Positions 12,101 to 25,075 are shown, counted from the first letter of the stretch. The stretch is DNA of 64,000 nucleotides from Trichopria drosophilae (GCA_030407085.1 CM059585.1:5387001-5451000); one strand, 5' to 3'. The notes: a model not told the origin generated them from the sequence alone. A program made the numbers and translations.

Positions 12101-12190
12101 TTAACCCCCCTATGCGCCAGGACGAGTATACTCGTCCAAACTACATTGTTCCCTTATGGGAAAAGAAAAACTGGTGCACGGGAGGGTTAA
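12101..12190. mobile_element. piggyBac-type MITE, copy 6
   Basis: Same element, TTAA at both ends, perfect central palindrome. Confidence 0.8.
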
Positions 12191-12639
12191 ACAATGGCTC
12201 ATAATAAAACTGAGAATACTTACAGACTTTAAGATGAAAACCAAGACTCCATTGAAACTGACAATACCGGAACGGACACAACTTTGCAAATGACACGTTT
12301 AAAACAGATACGTTTTCGAATCCACACTACTTTTAAATGGTCACTAATTTGAATATGGCACTTTGCAAACCGACACTGCTCTGAATCTGGCACATTTTGA
12401 ACACACTACTTTGATGTGGACACTGGTTTGAAACAGACATTACTTAGTAATCGGCACTTAGTAGTACCGATACTTCTTTGAATCTGGCACTTTGCAAACC
12501 GACACTCCTCTGAATCTGGCACTTTTTGAATACACTACTTTGAAGTGGGCACTGATTTGAAACACGCACTACTTAGTAATCGGCACATAGTAGTACCGAT
12601 ACTTCTTTAAAACTGACACTACAATGAATTGGTTAATAA

Positions 12640-12729
12640 TTAACCCCCCTATGCGCCAGGACGAGTATACTCGTCCAAACTACATTGTTCCCTTATGGGA
12701 AAAGAAAAACTGGTGCACGGGAGGGTTAA
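12640..12729. mobile_element. piggyBac-type MITE, copy 7
   Basis: Same element, TTAA at both ends, 539 bp after copy 6. Confidence 0.8.
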
Positions 12730-13436
12730 ACAATGGCTCATAATAAAACTGAGAATACTTACAGACATTAAGATGAAAACCAAGACTCCATTGAAACTGA
12801 CAATACCGGAACGGACACAACTTTGCAAATGACACGTTTAAAACAGATACGTTTTCGAATCCACACTACTTTTAAATGGTCACTAATTTGAATATGGCAC
12901 TTTGCAAACCGACACTGCTCTGAATCTGGCACATTTTCAACACACTACTTCTATGTGGACACTGGTTTGAAACAGACACTACTTAGTAATCGGCACTTAG
13001 TAGTACCGATACTTCATTGAATCTGGCACTTTGCAAACCGACACTGCTCTGAATCTGGCACATTTTGAATACACTACTTAGATCTGGACACTGATTTGAA
13101 ACAGGCACTACTTAGTAATCGGCACATAGTAGTACCGATACTTCTTTGAATCTGGCATTTTACCAGCCGACACTGCTCTGAATCTGGCACTTTTTGAATA
13201 CACTACTTTGAAGTTGACACTGGTTTGAAACAGACACTACTTAGTAAGCGGCACTTAGTAGTACCGATACTTCTTTGAATCTGGCACTTTACCAGCCGAC
13301 ACTGCTCTGAATCTGGCACTTTTCGAATACACTACTTTGAAGTGGGCACTGATTTGAAACACGCACTACTTAGTAATCAGCATATAGTAGTACCGATACT
13401 TCTTTAAAACTGACACTACAATGAATTGATTAATAA

Positions 13437-13526
13437 TTAACCCCCCTGTGCGCCAGGACGAGTATACTCGTCCAAACTACATTGTTCCCTGATGGGAAAA
13501 GAAAAACTGGTGCACAGGATGGTTAA
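13437..13526. mobile_element. piggyBac-type MITE, copy 8
   Basis: Same element with the GGATGG right-end variant. The upstream flank reads GAATTGATTAATAA instead of GAATTGGTTAATAA. Confidence 0.8.
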
Positions 13527-14314
13527 ACAATGGATCATAATAAAACTGAGAATACTTACAGACATTAAGATGAAAACCAAGACTCCATTGAAACTGACAA
13601 TACCGGAACGGACACAACTTTGCAAATGACACTTTTAAAACAGATACGTTTTCGAATCCACACTACTTTGAAATGGTCACGAATTTGAATGTGGCACGTT
13701 GCAAACCGACACTGCTCTGCATCTAGCACTTTTTGTATACACTACTTTGAAGTGGACACTGATTTGAAACACGCACTACTTAGTATTCGGCATATAGTAG
13801 TACAAATACTTCTTTGAATCTGGCACTTTACCAGCCGACACTGCTCTGAATATGGCACTTTTTGAATACACTACTTTGAAGTTGACACTGGTTTGAAACA
13901 GACAGTATCTAGAAATCGGCACTTAGTAGTACCGATACTTCTTTAAAACTGACTTTTTCAAAACCGGCACTACATTGAATTGGTTACTAATTCGACAATG
14001 GCTCTTAATAAAACTGAGAATACTTACAGACATTAAGATGAAAACCAAGACTCCATTGAAACTGACAATACCGGAACGGACACAACTTTGCAAATGACAC
14101 GTTTAAAACAGATACGTTTGCGAATCCACACTACTTTTAAATGGTCACTAATTTGAATATGGCACTTTGCAAACCGACACTGCTCTGAATCTGGCACTTT
14201 TTGAATACACTACTTTGAAGTGGGCACTGATTTGAAACACGCACTACTTAGTAATCAGCACATAGTAGTACCGATACTTCTTTAAAACTGACACTACAAT
14301 GAATTGATTAATAA

Positions 14315-14404
14315 TTAACCCCCCTGTGCGCCAGGACGAGTATACTCGTCCAAACTACATTGTTCCCTGATGGGAAAAGAAAAACTGGTGCACAGGATGG
14401 TTAA
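14315..14404. mobile_element. piggyBac-type MITE, copy 9
   Basis: Same element and same flank variant as the copy at 13437, so the two modules probably arose by duplication of one module. Confidence 0.8.
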
Positions 14405-15450
14405 ACAATGGATCATAATAAAACTGAGAATACTTACAGACATTAAGATGAAAACCAAGACTCCATTGAAACTGACAATACCGGAACGGACACAACTTTG
14501 CAAATGACACTTTTAAAACAGATACGTTTGCGAATCCATACTACTTTGAAATGGTCACTAATTTGATTATGGCACTTTGCAAACCGACACTGCTCTGAAT
14601 GTGGCACATTTTGAATACACTACTTTGATGTTGACACTGGTTTGAAACAGACTCTACTTAGAAATCGACACTTTTTAATACAGATACTTCTTTGAATCTG
14701 GTACTTCACAAACCGACACTGCTCTGAATTTGGCACTTTTTGAATACACCTCTATGAAGTAGGCACTAGTTTGAAACAGGCAATACTTGGAAATCGGCAC
14801 TTTTGAATACCGATACTTCTTTGAATCTGACATTTTCCAAACCGACATTACTCTGAATCTGGCAATTTTTGAATACACTCCTTTGATGTGGACACTAGTT
14901 TGAAACAGGCAGTATCTAGAAATCGGCACTTAGTAGTACCGATACTTCTTTAAAACTGACTTTTTCAAAACCGGCACTACATTGAATTGGTTACTAATTC
15001 GACAATGGCTCTTAATAAAACTGAGAATACTTACAGACATTAAGATGAAAACCAAGACTCCATTGAAACTGACAATACCGGAACGGACACAACTTTGCAA
15101 ATGACACTTTTAAAACAGATACGTTTTCGAATCCACACTACTTTGAAATGGTCACTAATTTGAATATGGCACTATGCAAACCGACACTGCTCTGAATCTG
15201 GCACATTTTCAACACACTACTTTGATGTGGACACTGGTTTGAAACAGACACTACTTAGTAATCGGCACTTAGTAGTACCGATACTTCTTTGAATCTGGCA
15301 CTTTGCAAACCGACACTCCTCTGAATATGGCACATTTTGAATACACTACTTTGAAGTTGACACTGGTTTGAAACAGACACTACTTAGTAATCGGCACATA
15401 GTCGTACCGATACTTCTTTAAAACTGACACTACAATGAATTGGTTAATAA

Positions 15451-15540
15451 TTAACCCCCCTATGCGCCAGGACGAGTATACTCGTCCAAACTACATTGTT
15501 CCCTTATGGGAAAAGAAAAACTGGTGCACGGGAAGGTTAA
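15451..15540. mobile_element. piggyBac-type MITE, copy 10
   Basis: Same element with the right-end GGGAAGG variant. Confidence 0.8.
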
Positions 15541-16118
15541 ACAATGGCTCATAATAAAACTGAGAATACTTACAGACATTAAGATGAAAACCAAGACTCC
15601 ATTGAAACTGACAATACCGGAACGGACACAACTTTGCAAATGACACTTTTAAAACAGATACGTTTTCGAATCCACACTACTTTGAAATGGTCACGAATTT
15701 GAATGTGGCACGTTGCAAACCGACACTGCTCTGCATCTAGCACTTTTTGTATACACTACTTTGAAGTGGGCACTGATTTGAAACACGCACTACTTAGTAT
15801 TCGGCACATAGTAGTACAAATACTTCTTTGAATCTGGCACTTTACCAGCCGACATTGCTCTGAATATGGCACTTTTTGAATACACTACTTTGAAGTTGAC
15901 ACTGGTTTGAAACAGACACTACTTAGTAAGCGGCACTTAGTAGTACCGATACTTCTTTGAATCTGGCACTTTGCAAACCGACACTCCTCTGAATCTGGCA
16001 CTTTTTGAATACACTACTATGAAGTAGGCACTGATTTGAAACACGCACTACTTAGTAATCGGCACATAGTAGTACCGATACTTCTTTAAAACTGACACTA
16101 CAATGAATTGGTTAATAA

Positions 16119-16208
16119 TTAACCCCCCTATGCGCCAGGACGAGTATACTCGTCCAAACTACATTGTTCCCTTATGGGAAAAGAAAAACTGGTGCACGGT
16201 AGGGTTAA
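16119..16208. mobile_element. piggyBac-type MITE, copy 11
   Basis: Same element, 668 bp after copy 10. The right end reads GCACGGTAGGG. Confidence 0.8.
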
Positions 16209-16786
16209 ACAATGGCTCATAATAAAACTGAGAATACTTACAGACTTTAAGATGAAAACCAAGACTCCATTGAAACTGACAATACCGGAACGGACACAAC
16301 TTTGCAAATGACACTTTTATAACAGATACGTTTTCGAATCCACACTACTTTGAAATGGTCACGAATTTCAATGTGGCACATTGCAAACCGACACTGCTCT
16401 GCATCTAGCACTTTTTGTATACACTACTTTGAAGTGGACACTGATTTGAAACACGCACTACTTAGTATTCGGCACATAGTAGTACAAATACTTCTTTGAA
16501 TCTGGCACTTTACCAGCCGACACTGCTCTGAATATGGCACTTTTTGAATGCACTACTTTGAAGTTGACACTGGTTTGAAACAGACACTACTTAGTAAGCG
16601 GCACTTAGTAGTACCGATACTTCTTTGAATCTGGCACTTTGCAAACCGACACTCCTCTGAATCTGGCACTTTTTGAATACACTACTTTGAAGTGGGCACT
16701 GATTTGAAACACGCACTACTTAGTAATCGGCACATAGTAGTACCGATACTTCTTTAAAACTGACACTACAATGAATTGGTTAATAA

Positions 16787-16876
16787 TTAACCCCCCTATG
16801 CGCCAGGACGAGTATACTCGTCCAAACTACATTGTTCCCTTATGGGAAAAGAAAAACTGGTGCACGGGAGGGTTAA
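16787..16876. mobile_element. piggyBac-type MITE, copy 12
   Basis: Same element, exactly 668 bp after copy 11. Confidence 0.8.
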
Positions 16877-17324
16877 ACAATGGCTCATAATAAAACTGAG
16901 AATACTTACAGACATTAAGATGAAAACCAAGACTCCATTGAAACTGACAATACCGGAACGGACACAACTTTGCAAATGACACTTTAAAACAGATACGTTT
17001 TCGAATCCACACTACTTTGAAATGGTCACGAATTTCAATGTGGCACATTGCAAACCGACACTGCTCTGCATCTAGCACTTTTTGTATACACTACTTTGAA
17101 GTGGGCACTGATTTGAAACACGCACTACTTAGTATTCGGCACATAGTAGTACAAATACTTCTTTGAATCTGGCACTTTACCAGCCGACACTGCTCTGAAT
17201 ATTGCACTTTTTGAATACACTACTTTGAAGTTGACACTGGTTTGAAACAGACACTACTTAGTAATCGGCACATAGTCGTACCGATACTTCTTTAAAACTG
17301 ACACTACAATGAATTGGTTAATAA

Positions 17325-17414
17325 TTAACCCCCCTATGGGCCAGGACGAGTATACTCGTCCAAACTACATTGTTCCCTTATGGGAAAAGAAAAACTGGTG
17401 CACGGGAAGGTTAA
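17325..17414. mobile_element. piggyBac-type MITE, copy 13
   Basis: Same element. The left end reads CTATGGGCCAG (C to G change), and the right end carries the GGGAAGG variant. Confidence 0.8.
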
Positions 17415-18250
17415 ACAATGGCTCATAATAAAACTGAGAATACTTACAGACATTAAGATGAAAACCAAGACTCCATTGAAACTGACAATACCGGAACGGA
17501 CACAACTTTGCAAATGACACTTTTAAAACAGATACGTTTTCGAATCCACACTACTTTGAAATGGTCACTAATTTGAATATGGCACTATGCAAACCGACAC
17601 TGCTCTGAATCTGGCACATTTTCAACACACTACTTCGATGTGGACACTGGTTTGAAACAGACACTACTTAGTAATCGGCACTTAGTAGTACCGATACTTC
17701 TTTGAATCTGGCACTTTGCAAACCGACACTGCTCTGAATCTGGCACATTTTGAATACACTACTTAGATCTGGACACTGATTTGAAACAGGCACTACTTAG
17801 TAATCGGCACATAGTAGTACCGATACTTCTTTGAATCTGGCATTTTACCAGCCGACACTGCTCTGAATCTGGCACTTTTTGAATACACTACTTTGAAGTT
17901 GACACTGGTTTGAAACAGACACTACTTAGTAATCGGCACTTAGTAGTACCGATACTTCTTTGAATCTGGCACTTTACCAGCCGTCACTGCTCTGAATCTG
18001 GCACATTTTGAATACACTACTTTGAAGTTAACACTGGTTTGAAACAGACACTACTTAGTAAGCGGCACTCAATAGTACCGATACTTCTTTGAATCTGGCA
18101 CTTTACCAGCCGACACTGCTCTGAATCTGGCACTTTTCGAATACACTACTTTGATGTGGGCACTGATTTGAAACACGCACTACTTAGTAATCAGCACATA
18201 GTAGTACCGATACTTCTTTAAAACTGACACTACAATGAATTGATTAATAA

Positions 18251-18340
18251 TTAACCCCCCTGTGCGCCAGGACGAGTATACTCGTCCAAACTACATTGTT
18301 CCCTGATGGGAAAAGAAAAACTGGTGCACAGGATGGTGAA
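18251..18340. mobile_element. piggyBac-type MITE, copy 14
   Basis: Last copy in the array. The right target copy has mutated from TTAA to TGAA. Confidence 0.8.
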
Positions 18341-19345
18341 ACAATGGATCATAATAAAACTGAGAATACTTACAGACATTAAGATGAAAACCAAGACTCC
18401 ATTGAAACTGACAATACCGGAACGGACACAACTTTGCAAATGACACTTTTAAAACAGATACGTTTGCGAATCCATACTACTTTGAAATGGTCACTAATTT
18501 GAATATGGCACTTTGCAAACCGACACTGCTCTGAATCTGGCACATTTTCAACACACTACTTTGAAGTTGACACTGGTTTGAAACAGACACTACTTAGTAA
18601 GCGGCACTTAGTAGTACCGATACTTCTTTGAATTTGGCAGTTTACCAGCCGACACTGCTCTGAATGTGGAACATTTTGAATACACTACTTTGATGTTGAC
18701 ACTGGTTTGAAACAGACTCTACTTAGAAATCGACACTTTTTAATACAGATACTTCTTTGAATCTGGTACTTCACAAACCGACACTGCTCTGAATTTGGCA
18801 CTTTTTGAATACACCTCTATGAAGTAGGCACTAGTTTGAAACAGGCAATACTTGGAAATCGGCACTTTTGAATACCGACACCAATACCGGAACGGACACA
18901 ACTTTGCAAATGACACGTTTAAAACAGATACGTTTTCGAATCCACACTACTTTTAAATGGTCACTAATTTGAATATGGCACTTTGCAAACCGACACTGCT
19001 CTGAATCTGGCACATTTTGAACACACTACTTTGATGTGGACACTGGTTTGAAACAGACATTACTTAGTAATCGGCACTTAGTAGTACCGATACTTCTTTG
19101 AATCTGACATTTTCCAAACCGACATTACTCTGAATCTGGCAATTTTTGAATACACTCCTTTGATGTGGACACTAGTTTGAAACAGGCAGTATCTAGAAAT
19201 CGGCACTTAGTAGTACCGATACTTCTTTAAAACTGACTTTTTCAAAACCGGCACTACATTGAATTGGTTACTAATTCGACAATGGCTCTTAATAAAACTG
19301 AGAATACTTACGGACATTAAGTTGAAAACCAAGACTCCAGACATT

Positions 19346-19841
19346 GAAATACATTGTAATTACAAAGATTGTCTTTCATAACCAATCGTCTGTACGACTT
19401 TGAATAAATCGCTAAAATAAATTTTCTTTATAATAACGGTAATATTTGTTCGAAAGACTATAACATACGAGCTAAAGAGGCGATTATTTTAATAATAGAA
19501 GCTAAGTTAATGAAAAGGGACGCCAGGCTTATTAAAAAGATACGGTTTAAGTGAAGAAAGACAGATTAAAATTTATGTCAGTTGAAGTAGTTGAAATTAT
19601 AAAAACTTTTTCTACATATAATGTGATGTGGTATTTAGTCATGGCTAATGAGTTTTAATCTATAAGAGAAAATATGTACCTGTTGTTATTAATTGATATT
19701 TAATGTTAATTTTCGAATCCAGACAATTAAGTACCATAAAGAATTTTATGTCCTTTTTTTCGTCCTTTGTTTTAACTTTTTCCCCTCTTGAGTTCCCCAA
19801 CCATTCGTCATGCGTCTGTAGCAGCAGTCCACGTAAGTACA
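19346..19841. other. AT-rich spacer, no gene recognised
   Basis: Unique-looking AT-rich sequence after the satellite. No coding evidence and no clear repeat structure seen. Confidence 0.4.
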
Positions 19842-20790
19842 TCATGCGAAAAATTTTAGGTAGGATTCTCATGAGAATTTGAAACAGGATTCTTATGAGA
19901 ATCTGATGAGAATCTTGTGAGATTCTAGAATCGGCTGTGAAAAATGGTACACTCGGATTCTGATGAGAATCGTATGAAAATCTAGCGTGGCTCTCGTGAG
20001 AATCCTTCCTAAATTTTTTCGTTGGGTTAGCAGTGTTAATTAAAGACATTTCTTTAATTTATTTGTCTTAAAATAAATCTGCATGTAGTATAAAGAGAAC
20101 TTTTAACAAGAATCAACGAATATGCTTATATGCAAGTATAAACTGCGTTACTCGCCGCCGCCATCACCGATCTCGATTGACGTGCCCGTAACGTGGTATC
20201 GAGATTGCATATGTACCAAACAGAAACGCATCGCTATAACGAGAAAGAAAAATGAGCCGTGCGAGCCACGATTATTGTTATGTCTTCCTATAGACAAAAA
20301 AGAGAACTACGCCGCTCTCGCCTCGCAAAGAGACCTTGGGAGGGAAGTAGTTTCTCTTTCCACCAATTGATGGCCAAGTCGTGGCTCGTCGGCTTCTGTT
20401 TCGTTCTCGTTATAGCGATGCGTTTCTATTTGTTACATATGTGATCTCGAGAAGGCCCTCACCTCAGTCGAGATTGGTTCAGATCAGCGACTGCAGCGGG
20501 TAACGCTGTTTATACATGTGCCCAGGCATATTTGATTCTTGTTAAAAATACTGTTCTTTGTACTACATGTATATTTATTTTGAGACAAATAAATTAAAGA
20601 AATTTCTTTAGTTAACACTGCTAACGTTGCGAAAAAATTTAGGAAAGATTATCACTAGATATTTATACGATTCTCATAAGATTCTCATCAGAATCCTAAC
20701 TGGCATTTTTCACAGCCGATTCTAGAATCTCATAAGATTCTCATAAGAATCCTGTTTCAAATTGTCATGAGAAAATTTCTTATATCATGC
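19842..20790. mobile_element. Foldback element, ~450-bp arms
   Basis: The two halves are inverted copies around a centre near 20320. Matching phrases include AATTTGAAACAGGATTCT at ~19877 against AGAATCCTGTTTCAAATT at ~20749, GTTAGCAGTGTTAA at ~20028 against TTAACACTGCTAAC at ~20612, and AAACGCATCGCTATAACGAG at ~20224 against its complement at ~20408. Each arm carries a run of partly palindromic GATTCTCATGAGAATC-type units. The open frames inside are shadows of the palindrome. Element ends are approximate. Confidence 0.8.
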
Positions 20791-21212
20791 TCTCGCCCGA
20801 TACTGTAACTGGTGGAAGTGGCGCCATCTTGCGGAGTCGAGCGAGACTTTGGGGTTTGGAAAGCTATCGCTTTCACTTACTCCCTTTCCAAAGCTTCTAA
20901 CGATTCTAGTTGACACTTCGGTTTTTGGAGTGATCTGTAACCATAGAAATGAATAAATTATTTTACATATCCTAAAATGCTGGACTGATGTAGTTAATTT
21001 ATTCAAACTCTAAATCTCAGGCTTAAAAAAACTGCAGACATTATATTATTTGTCAGATCAGTGTGAGCTTCAAGCTTCAATAATGTCAGCGACATTCGCT
21101 TTTATCGCAATCCACTTAATTTGTATTTTCCCCACATTCACACACTTTTTAACAAGAATTCCATGTGTCTCGACCATGTGTGGTCTCTTTCTAGTTGTAT
21201 TGCACCGCATAT
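20791..21212. other. Unassigned spacer with a GCCATCTTG site
   Basis: No gene recognised. Positions ~20821-20830 read GCGCCATCTTG, the complement of the AAGATGGCGC motif that recurs in the CAGT-ended MITEs described below, so a decayed MITE end is possible. Confidence 0.35.
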
Positions 21213-22923
21213 GGGGTAAAATTCCTCAAGTGTACTAACTAAAAATTCGATAACTTCGAATCGTCTCCATTTTTTTCTACCAGATAGATGTCAATCAAAC
21301 AAGCATTCTCAAATTTTTTCAAATTTTTAAAACCACAGTTAACGTACTTTTATGTAAGTTTAATCAATTTTTAGCAAAATCAAAATTTCATCAAAATTTT
21401 CGTAAATGCAAAATAAAATCGATTTTTTTTCAAAGATGGGGTATTTTTTTTTTTTTTTTTTAGTAGTCTAGAAAGAAAGCTGAGAACTTTTCCTAAAAGA
21501 CCACCAAGTTTCAAATAGGCGTTTTTTTTTGCTCTCGAGAAATTAAATAAAACGTCAATAACTAACAGCCTCGCCGTGTCACCTTTTACCAGAAACGTGC
21601 AGGTTCGAACAAATTCGAGTGTCGTTTAACACAAATTGGTTTATTACAGATTTTTGTACCTTAAACAATATATAAGACTTTCTATGTGGGTGTGCATGTG
21701 TGTGTGTGGCGGGGAGGAGGGGAATGAGTAAACATTAAACGGATGTAAATCTTTATAAAAACAAAGTTTTCATGGTTTAAATCGCCATGTCATAACGAAA
21801 AGTATCACTTTTTCGGAGTCGAAACTGATTTTAAATGACTACATATAGAATTAAATCAAAATAAGATCTTAAAAAGGTTTCATCATCCGCGAAATACATA
21901 ATTTTTGAACAATATGGGAAGAATAAAGTTCAAAAACGAAAAATGCAGACATCGACAACAAAGACGTTAAAAAGAAAAAGCAAATAACAAGTGTTCGGTC
22001 ATTTTTCTGTTATTTATATTAAAATAATTACCCACAATTTAAAGAAACTCCAAAAAATAAAAAAAAATATAAAAAAGTAAGAAAAATTAAAAAAAACCTC
22101 TTCTATTGAAACTGATACCTTGACACGGTGAAGAGGCTTGAGGCTTGCATTTTGATTTAATTCTATATGTAGTCAACCAAAATCAGTTTCGCAGCCAAAA
22201 GCATAAGAAAGTCGACTTAGAAAAAATGATACTTTTTGTTATGACATGGCGATTTAAACCATGAAAACTTTGTTTTTATAAAGATTTACATCCGTTTAAT
22301 GTTTACTCACTCCCCTCCTCCCCGCCACACCCACACACATACATGACATACACATTCACATAGAAAGTCTTATATATTGTATAATAGCGTATTCGGGCGA
22401 ACTGCACCCCTGCACCGTCACAGTGCACGTTTCTGGTAAAATGTGACACGGCGAGGCTGTTAGTTATTGACGTTTTGTTTAATTTCTCGAGAACAACAAA
22501 AAACGCCTATTTGAAACTTGGTGGTCTTTTAGGAAAAGTTCTCAGCTTTCTTTCTAGACTACTTAAAAAAAAAATACCCCATCTTTGAAATAAAATCGTT
22601 TTTATTTTTCATTTACGAAAATTTTGATGAAATTTTGATTTTGCTAAAAATTGATTAAATCTACACGAAAGTACGTTTCAAGACGAAGAAATCGCATTTT
22701 TTATTTTTCCAATCCGATTAGTATAAAAAAAGGTACACCCATTTAAAAATTAGCATTTTTTTCATATCGTGAAATTTTTAAAAAAATTCTACAACAGTTA
22801 ACTGTGGTTTTAAAAATTTGAAAAAATTTGAGAATGTTTGTTCGATTGGCTTCTGGTAAAAAAAATGGAGACGATTCGAAGTTTTTCGGATTTTTAGTTA
22901 GGTCACTTGAGGAATTTTACCCC
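21213..22923. mobile_element. Foldback element, 1.7 kb, ~830-bp arms
   Basis: Starts GGGGTAAAATTCCTCAAGTG and ends with the complement, CACTTGAGGAATTTTACCCC (with GTACTAACTAAAAA against TTTTTAGTTAGGTC just inside). Inner matches include AACAGCCTCGCCGTGTCAC against GTGACACGGCGAGGCTGTT, AGTAAACATTAAACGGATGT against its complement, and a long stretch around CATGGTTTAAATCGCCATG. The centre is near 22070. No target duplication is obvious and no transposase is present, so this is a non-autonomous long-TIR element of unknown superfamily. Confidence 0.88.
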
Positions 22924-23573
22924 AGATACAGTCTCGAACCCTGAATATTAAATAGACACAAATAAAATATAATCGGTAAATTATAAGCATATCATAAAGT
23001 GAGAATGAATTCTGTAGCAAAATAAAGAAGTTGGTCTATACATTTCATTTTATAATCCATTCTCTGGTTAATTTTATCCAAATCACGGAGTTAAGAATTG
23101 GCCTAATATTTTATTGGCAACTTAATTTTTGAATACATTATCAATGCATATAATAGATTATATACACACTTTATAACTCTAGTTAGTTTCTTCAAATATT
23201 AATGTTAATTAACGCAATGTTGCAGTGCCCCAAGTGAACTTATGTGCGCAAATACCGTGCCAATGAACAAAAGCGCGCAGGAAAGACAACGCGTGTCGGA
23301 ATCGGAAAGCTATTGGGAACTCAACAGATACATAACGTGATCCCAATATGGAGATTCAGTAAAAAATTTGAATTATGGCACTCCAAAGTGCAAAATATAA
23401 TCGAGTGCGCAGGTAAAAATTGTTACCAGGGTAATTATGTTGAAGGTGAACGAGTTCTTGTTAGAAAGAAATGTATATTTCATGGAATCTCTCGAAACGC
23501 GCATTTATTAAGTTTTGAATTTGGCGCGGACGGCCATCTTGTATTACTACGTCTACCCGAGTACAGTAGGACC
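22924..23573 (+). other. Unrecognised open frame 5' of a MITE
   Basis: An open frame runs from just after a stop at ~23235 into the MITE at 23574, where its similarity-bearing part must end. The translation contains CAGKNCYQGNYVEGERVLVR and is not low-complexity, but I recognise no family. It could be a decayed exon or transposon fragment interrupted by the MITE. The 300 bp before it hold nothing recognisable. Confidence 0.25.
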
Positions 23574-23798
23574 TCTCTTATTCTAATTGGTAAAGTTTTT
23601 AAAGATGGCGCCGACCTCTCTTATTCTAATTTTCCCCTTACCCCCACTTACTTTATTTGCGAGCTTGTGATTCGTGGACAATATTTTTCGTTGACTTTTC
23701 GTGAAATAGTGGGAGAAGACTTGTGGGGGAACGATTAGAATAAAAGAGGCTGGACAATGAGAATAAGAAAGGCAATTAGAATAAGAGAGGTCCTACTG
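23574..23798. mobile_element. pogo/Tigger-like MITE, GGACCTCTCTTATT family
   Basis: 225 bp flanked by TA. Left end is CAGTAGGACCTCTCTTATTC; right end is its complement (AATAAGAGAGGTCCTACTG). Inside the left end lie AAGATGGCGCC and a second CTCTTATTCTAATT, then TTCCCCTTACCCCC. A second copy of the outer motif also precedes the right end. TA target plus CAGT start fits the pogo/Tigger branch of Tc1/mariner. Same family as 33560-33805 and 37348-37597. Confidence 0.85.
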
Positions 23799-24800
23799 TA
23801 TGCAAATTGATATCGAAAAGTTTCGACAAGTTGTTCGCGACCTAGCCTAGATTAGATTTCCGATAAGATTAATAAGAGCGCCCGCCGGTACACGCGATAA
23901 GGTTTTTGCTCACACTTTTTCAACCCTTTTTCTTTCATATCAATAAAGTATTTTGCAATCTTAACCTGTGCACGTTTTATTTAGACATTTTCAACAGTTC
24001 TTTTGGCTGGACATATTATTCAATTAAAAAACTTTAATTGTCCACATGTAAACATTAAATCTAACCTCAATTTTTTGTGCTCATCAAATAAATGGTAACA
24101 TTCATTACCATCAACGATGTTGTATTTATTACATTGATAGTAGTTGTTAAACTCTGTTATTGATCGCAGTAGAGATAAAATTCATTACCATCTTTTACTT
24201 CACATGTCGAAAATAATTTTTCAACCCTTGTGCTGATCAAAGAAATGGTAAAATTCATTAACATCAATGATCTTATATTTCATTCATGTAGAACAGTTTT
24301 TAAACACTTTTATTGATCGCAGTAGTCAACGATCTCGTCTTTTTTATATTGGCAATAATTTTTCAATGTTTGTATTGTTCAAACTAATGGTAACATTTAT
24401 TACCGGCAAAAAAATTTACAATTTTTATGTCAATGAACACTTTTTGACATTTTTATGAACCATCAACAGCATCATTTATTACCTTTGACGACTCAGCTTT
24501 AACTTAATTATTATTGCACTACATTATAGTACACTAACAATTTTATAACCTGATTGCAAGTAACAGGAATATTTTCTTATATTTTACACCAAGCTTGGAA
24601 CTTTTTTCTGATCGAAGTATTGGTAACATTCATTACCATCAACGATCTTATCCTTTTAACATCGAGAATACTTTGTCAACATTTGTATCGATCATTAAAG
24701 CAATGGTAATATTCATTACCATTTTCAGCACTTTTTTACATTTTTATGAATCCAGCAAAAGTAACATCCATTACATTCAATGACTTCTCAGCCTAATTAT
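23799..24800. repeat. Degenerate tandem repeat with ATGGTAA hairpins
   Basis: Diverged repeats, each carrying a small inverted repeat of the form ATGGTAAcATTCATTACCAT (near 24091, 24247, 24386, 24609 and 24702; partial near 24170), with accompanying phrases CATCAACGATCTTAT and CTTTTTGACATTTTTATGAA. Short open frames across it are by-products. Confidence 0.6.
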
Positions 24801-25075
24801 TCCAAGAACTATCAAATGAATTTATACGAGTCTGGTCAGAAGCGAATAAACTTTTTATTGATGATTAATTACATCTAAAGACATTTCATATATCGTATTT
24901 TGTTTAATCGATACCAGAGCTGTCAAGTCTATTTATACGAGTCTGGTAAGAAGCGAATAAACTTTGGATACAATATTATTTGCACCTATAGGCGATTCAT
25001 ATATTGTATTTTGTTTAATTGATACCAGAGCTGTCGACTCTATTTATATAAGTCTGGTTCAAGACTGGAAACAGT
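24801..25075. repeat. ~113-bp tandem repeat, three units
   Basis: Units share ATTTATACGAGTCTGGT, AGAAGCGAATAAACTTT, ATTTCATATATCGTATTTTG and GATACCAGAGCTGTC. A further diverged unit follows at ~25742-25875 after an inserted foldback element (25076-25570), suggesting the array was split by that insertion. Confidence 0.65.

Larger units (their letters stand above)
8560..19345. repeat. Higher-order satellite with ~129-bp monomers
   Basis: About 10.8 kb built from a ~129-bp monomer (typical phrases GACACTGCTCTGAATCTGGC, ACACTACTTTGAAG, AGTAGTACCGATACTTCTTT) interleaved with a longer module containing a TTAA-flanked 90-bp element. Distances between successive copies of that element are mostly 410, 539, 668, 797 or 926 bp, i.e. 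~281 + n x 129 for n = 1 to 5. Three spacings (636, 878, 1136) are exceptions. The repeated 62-residue minus-strand open frame over the 90-bp element is a by-product of the repeat: it differs only by the repeat's own substitutions and has no family resemblance. Confidence 0.93.
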
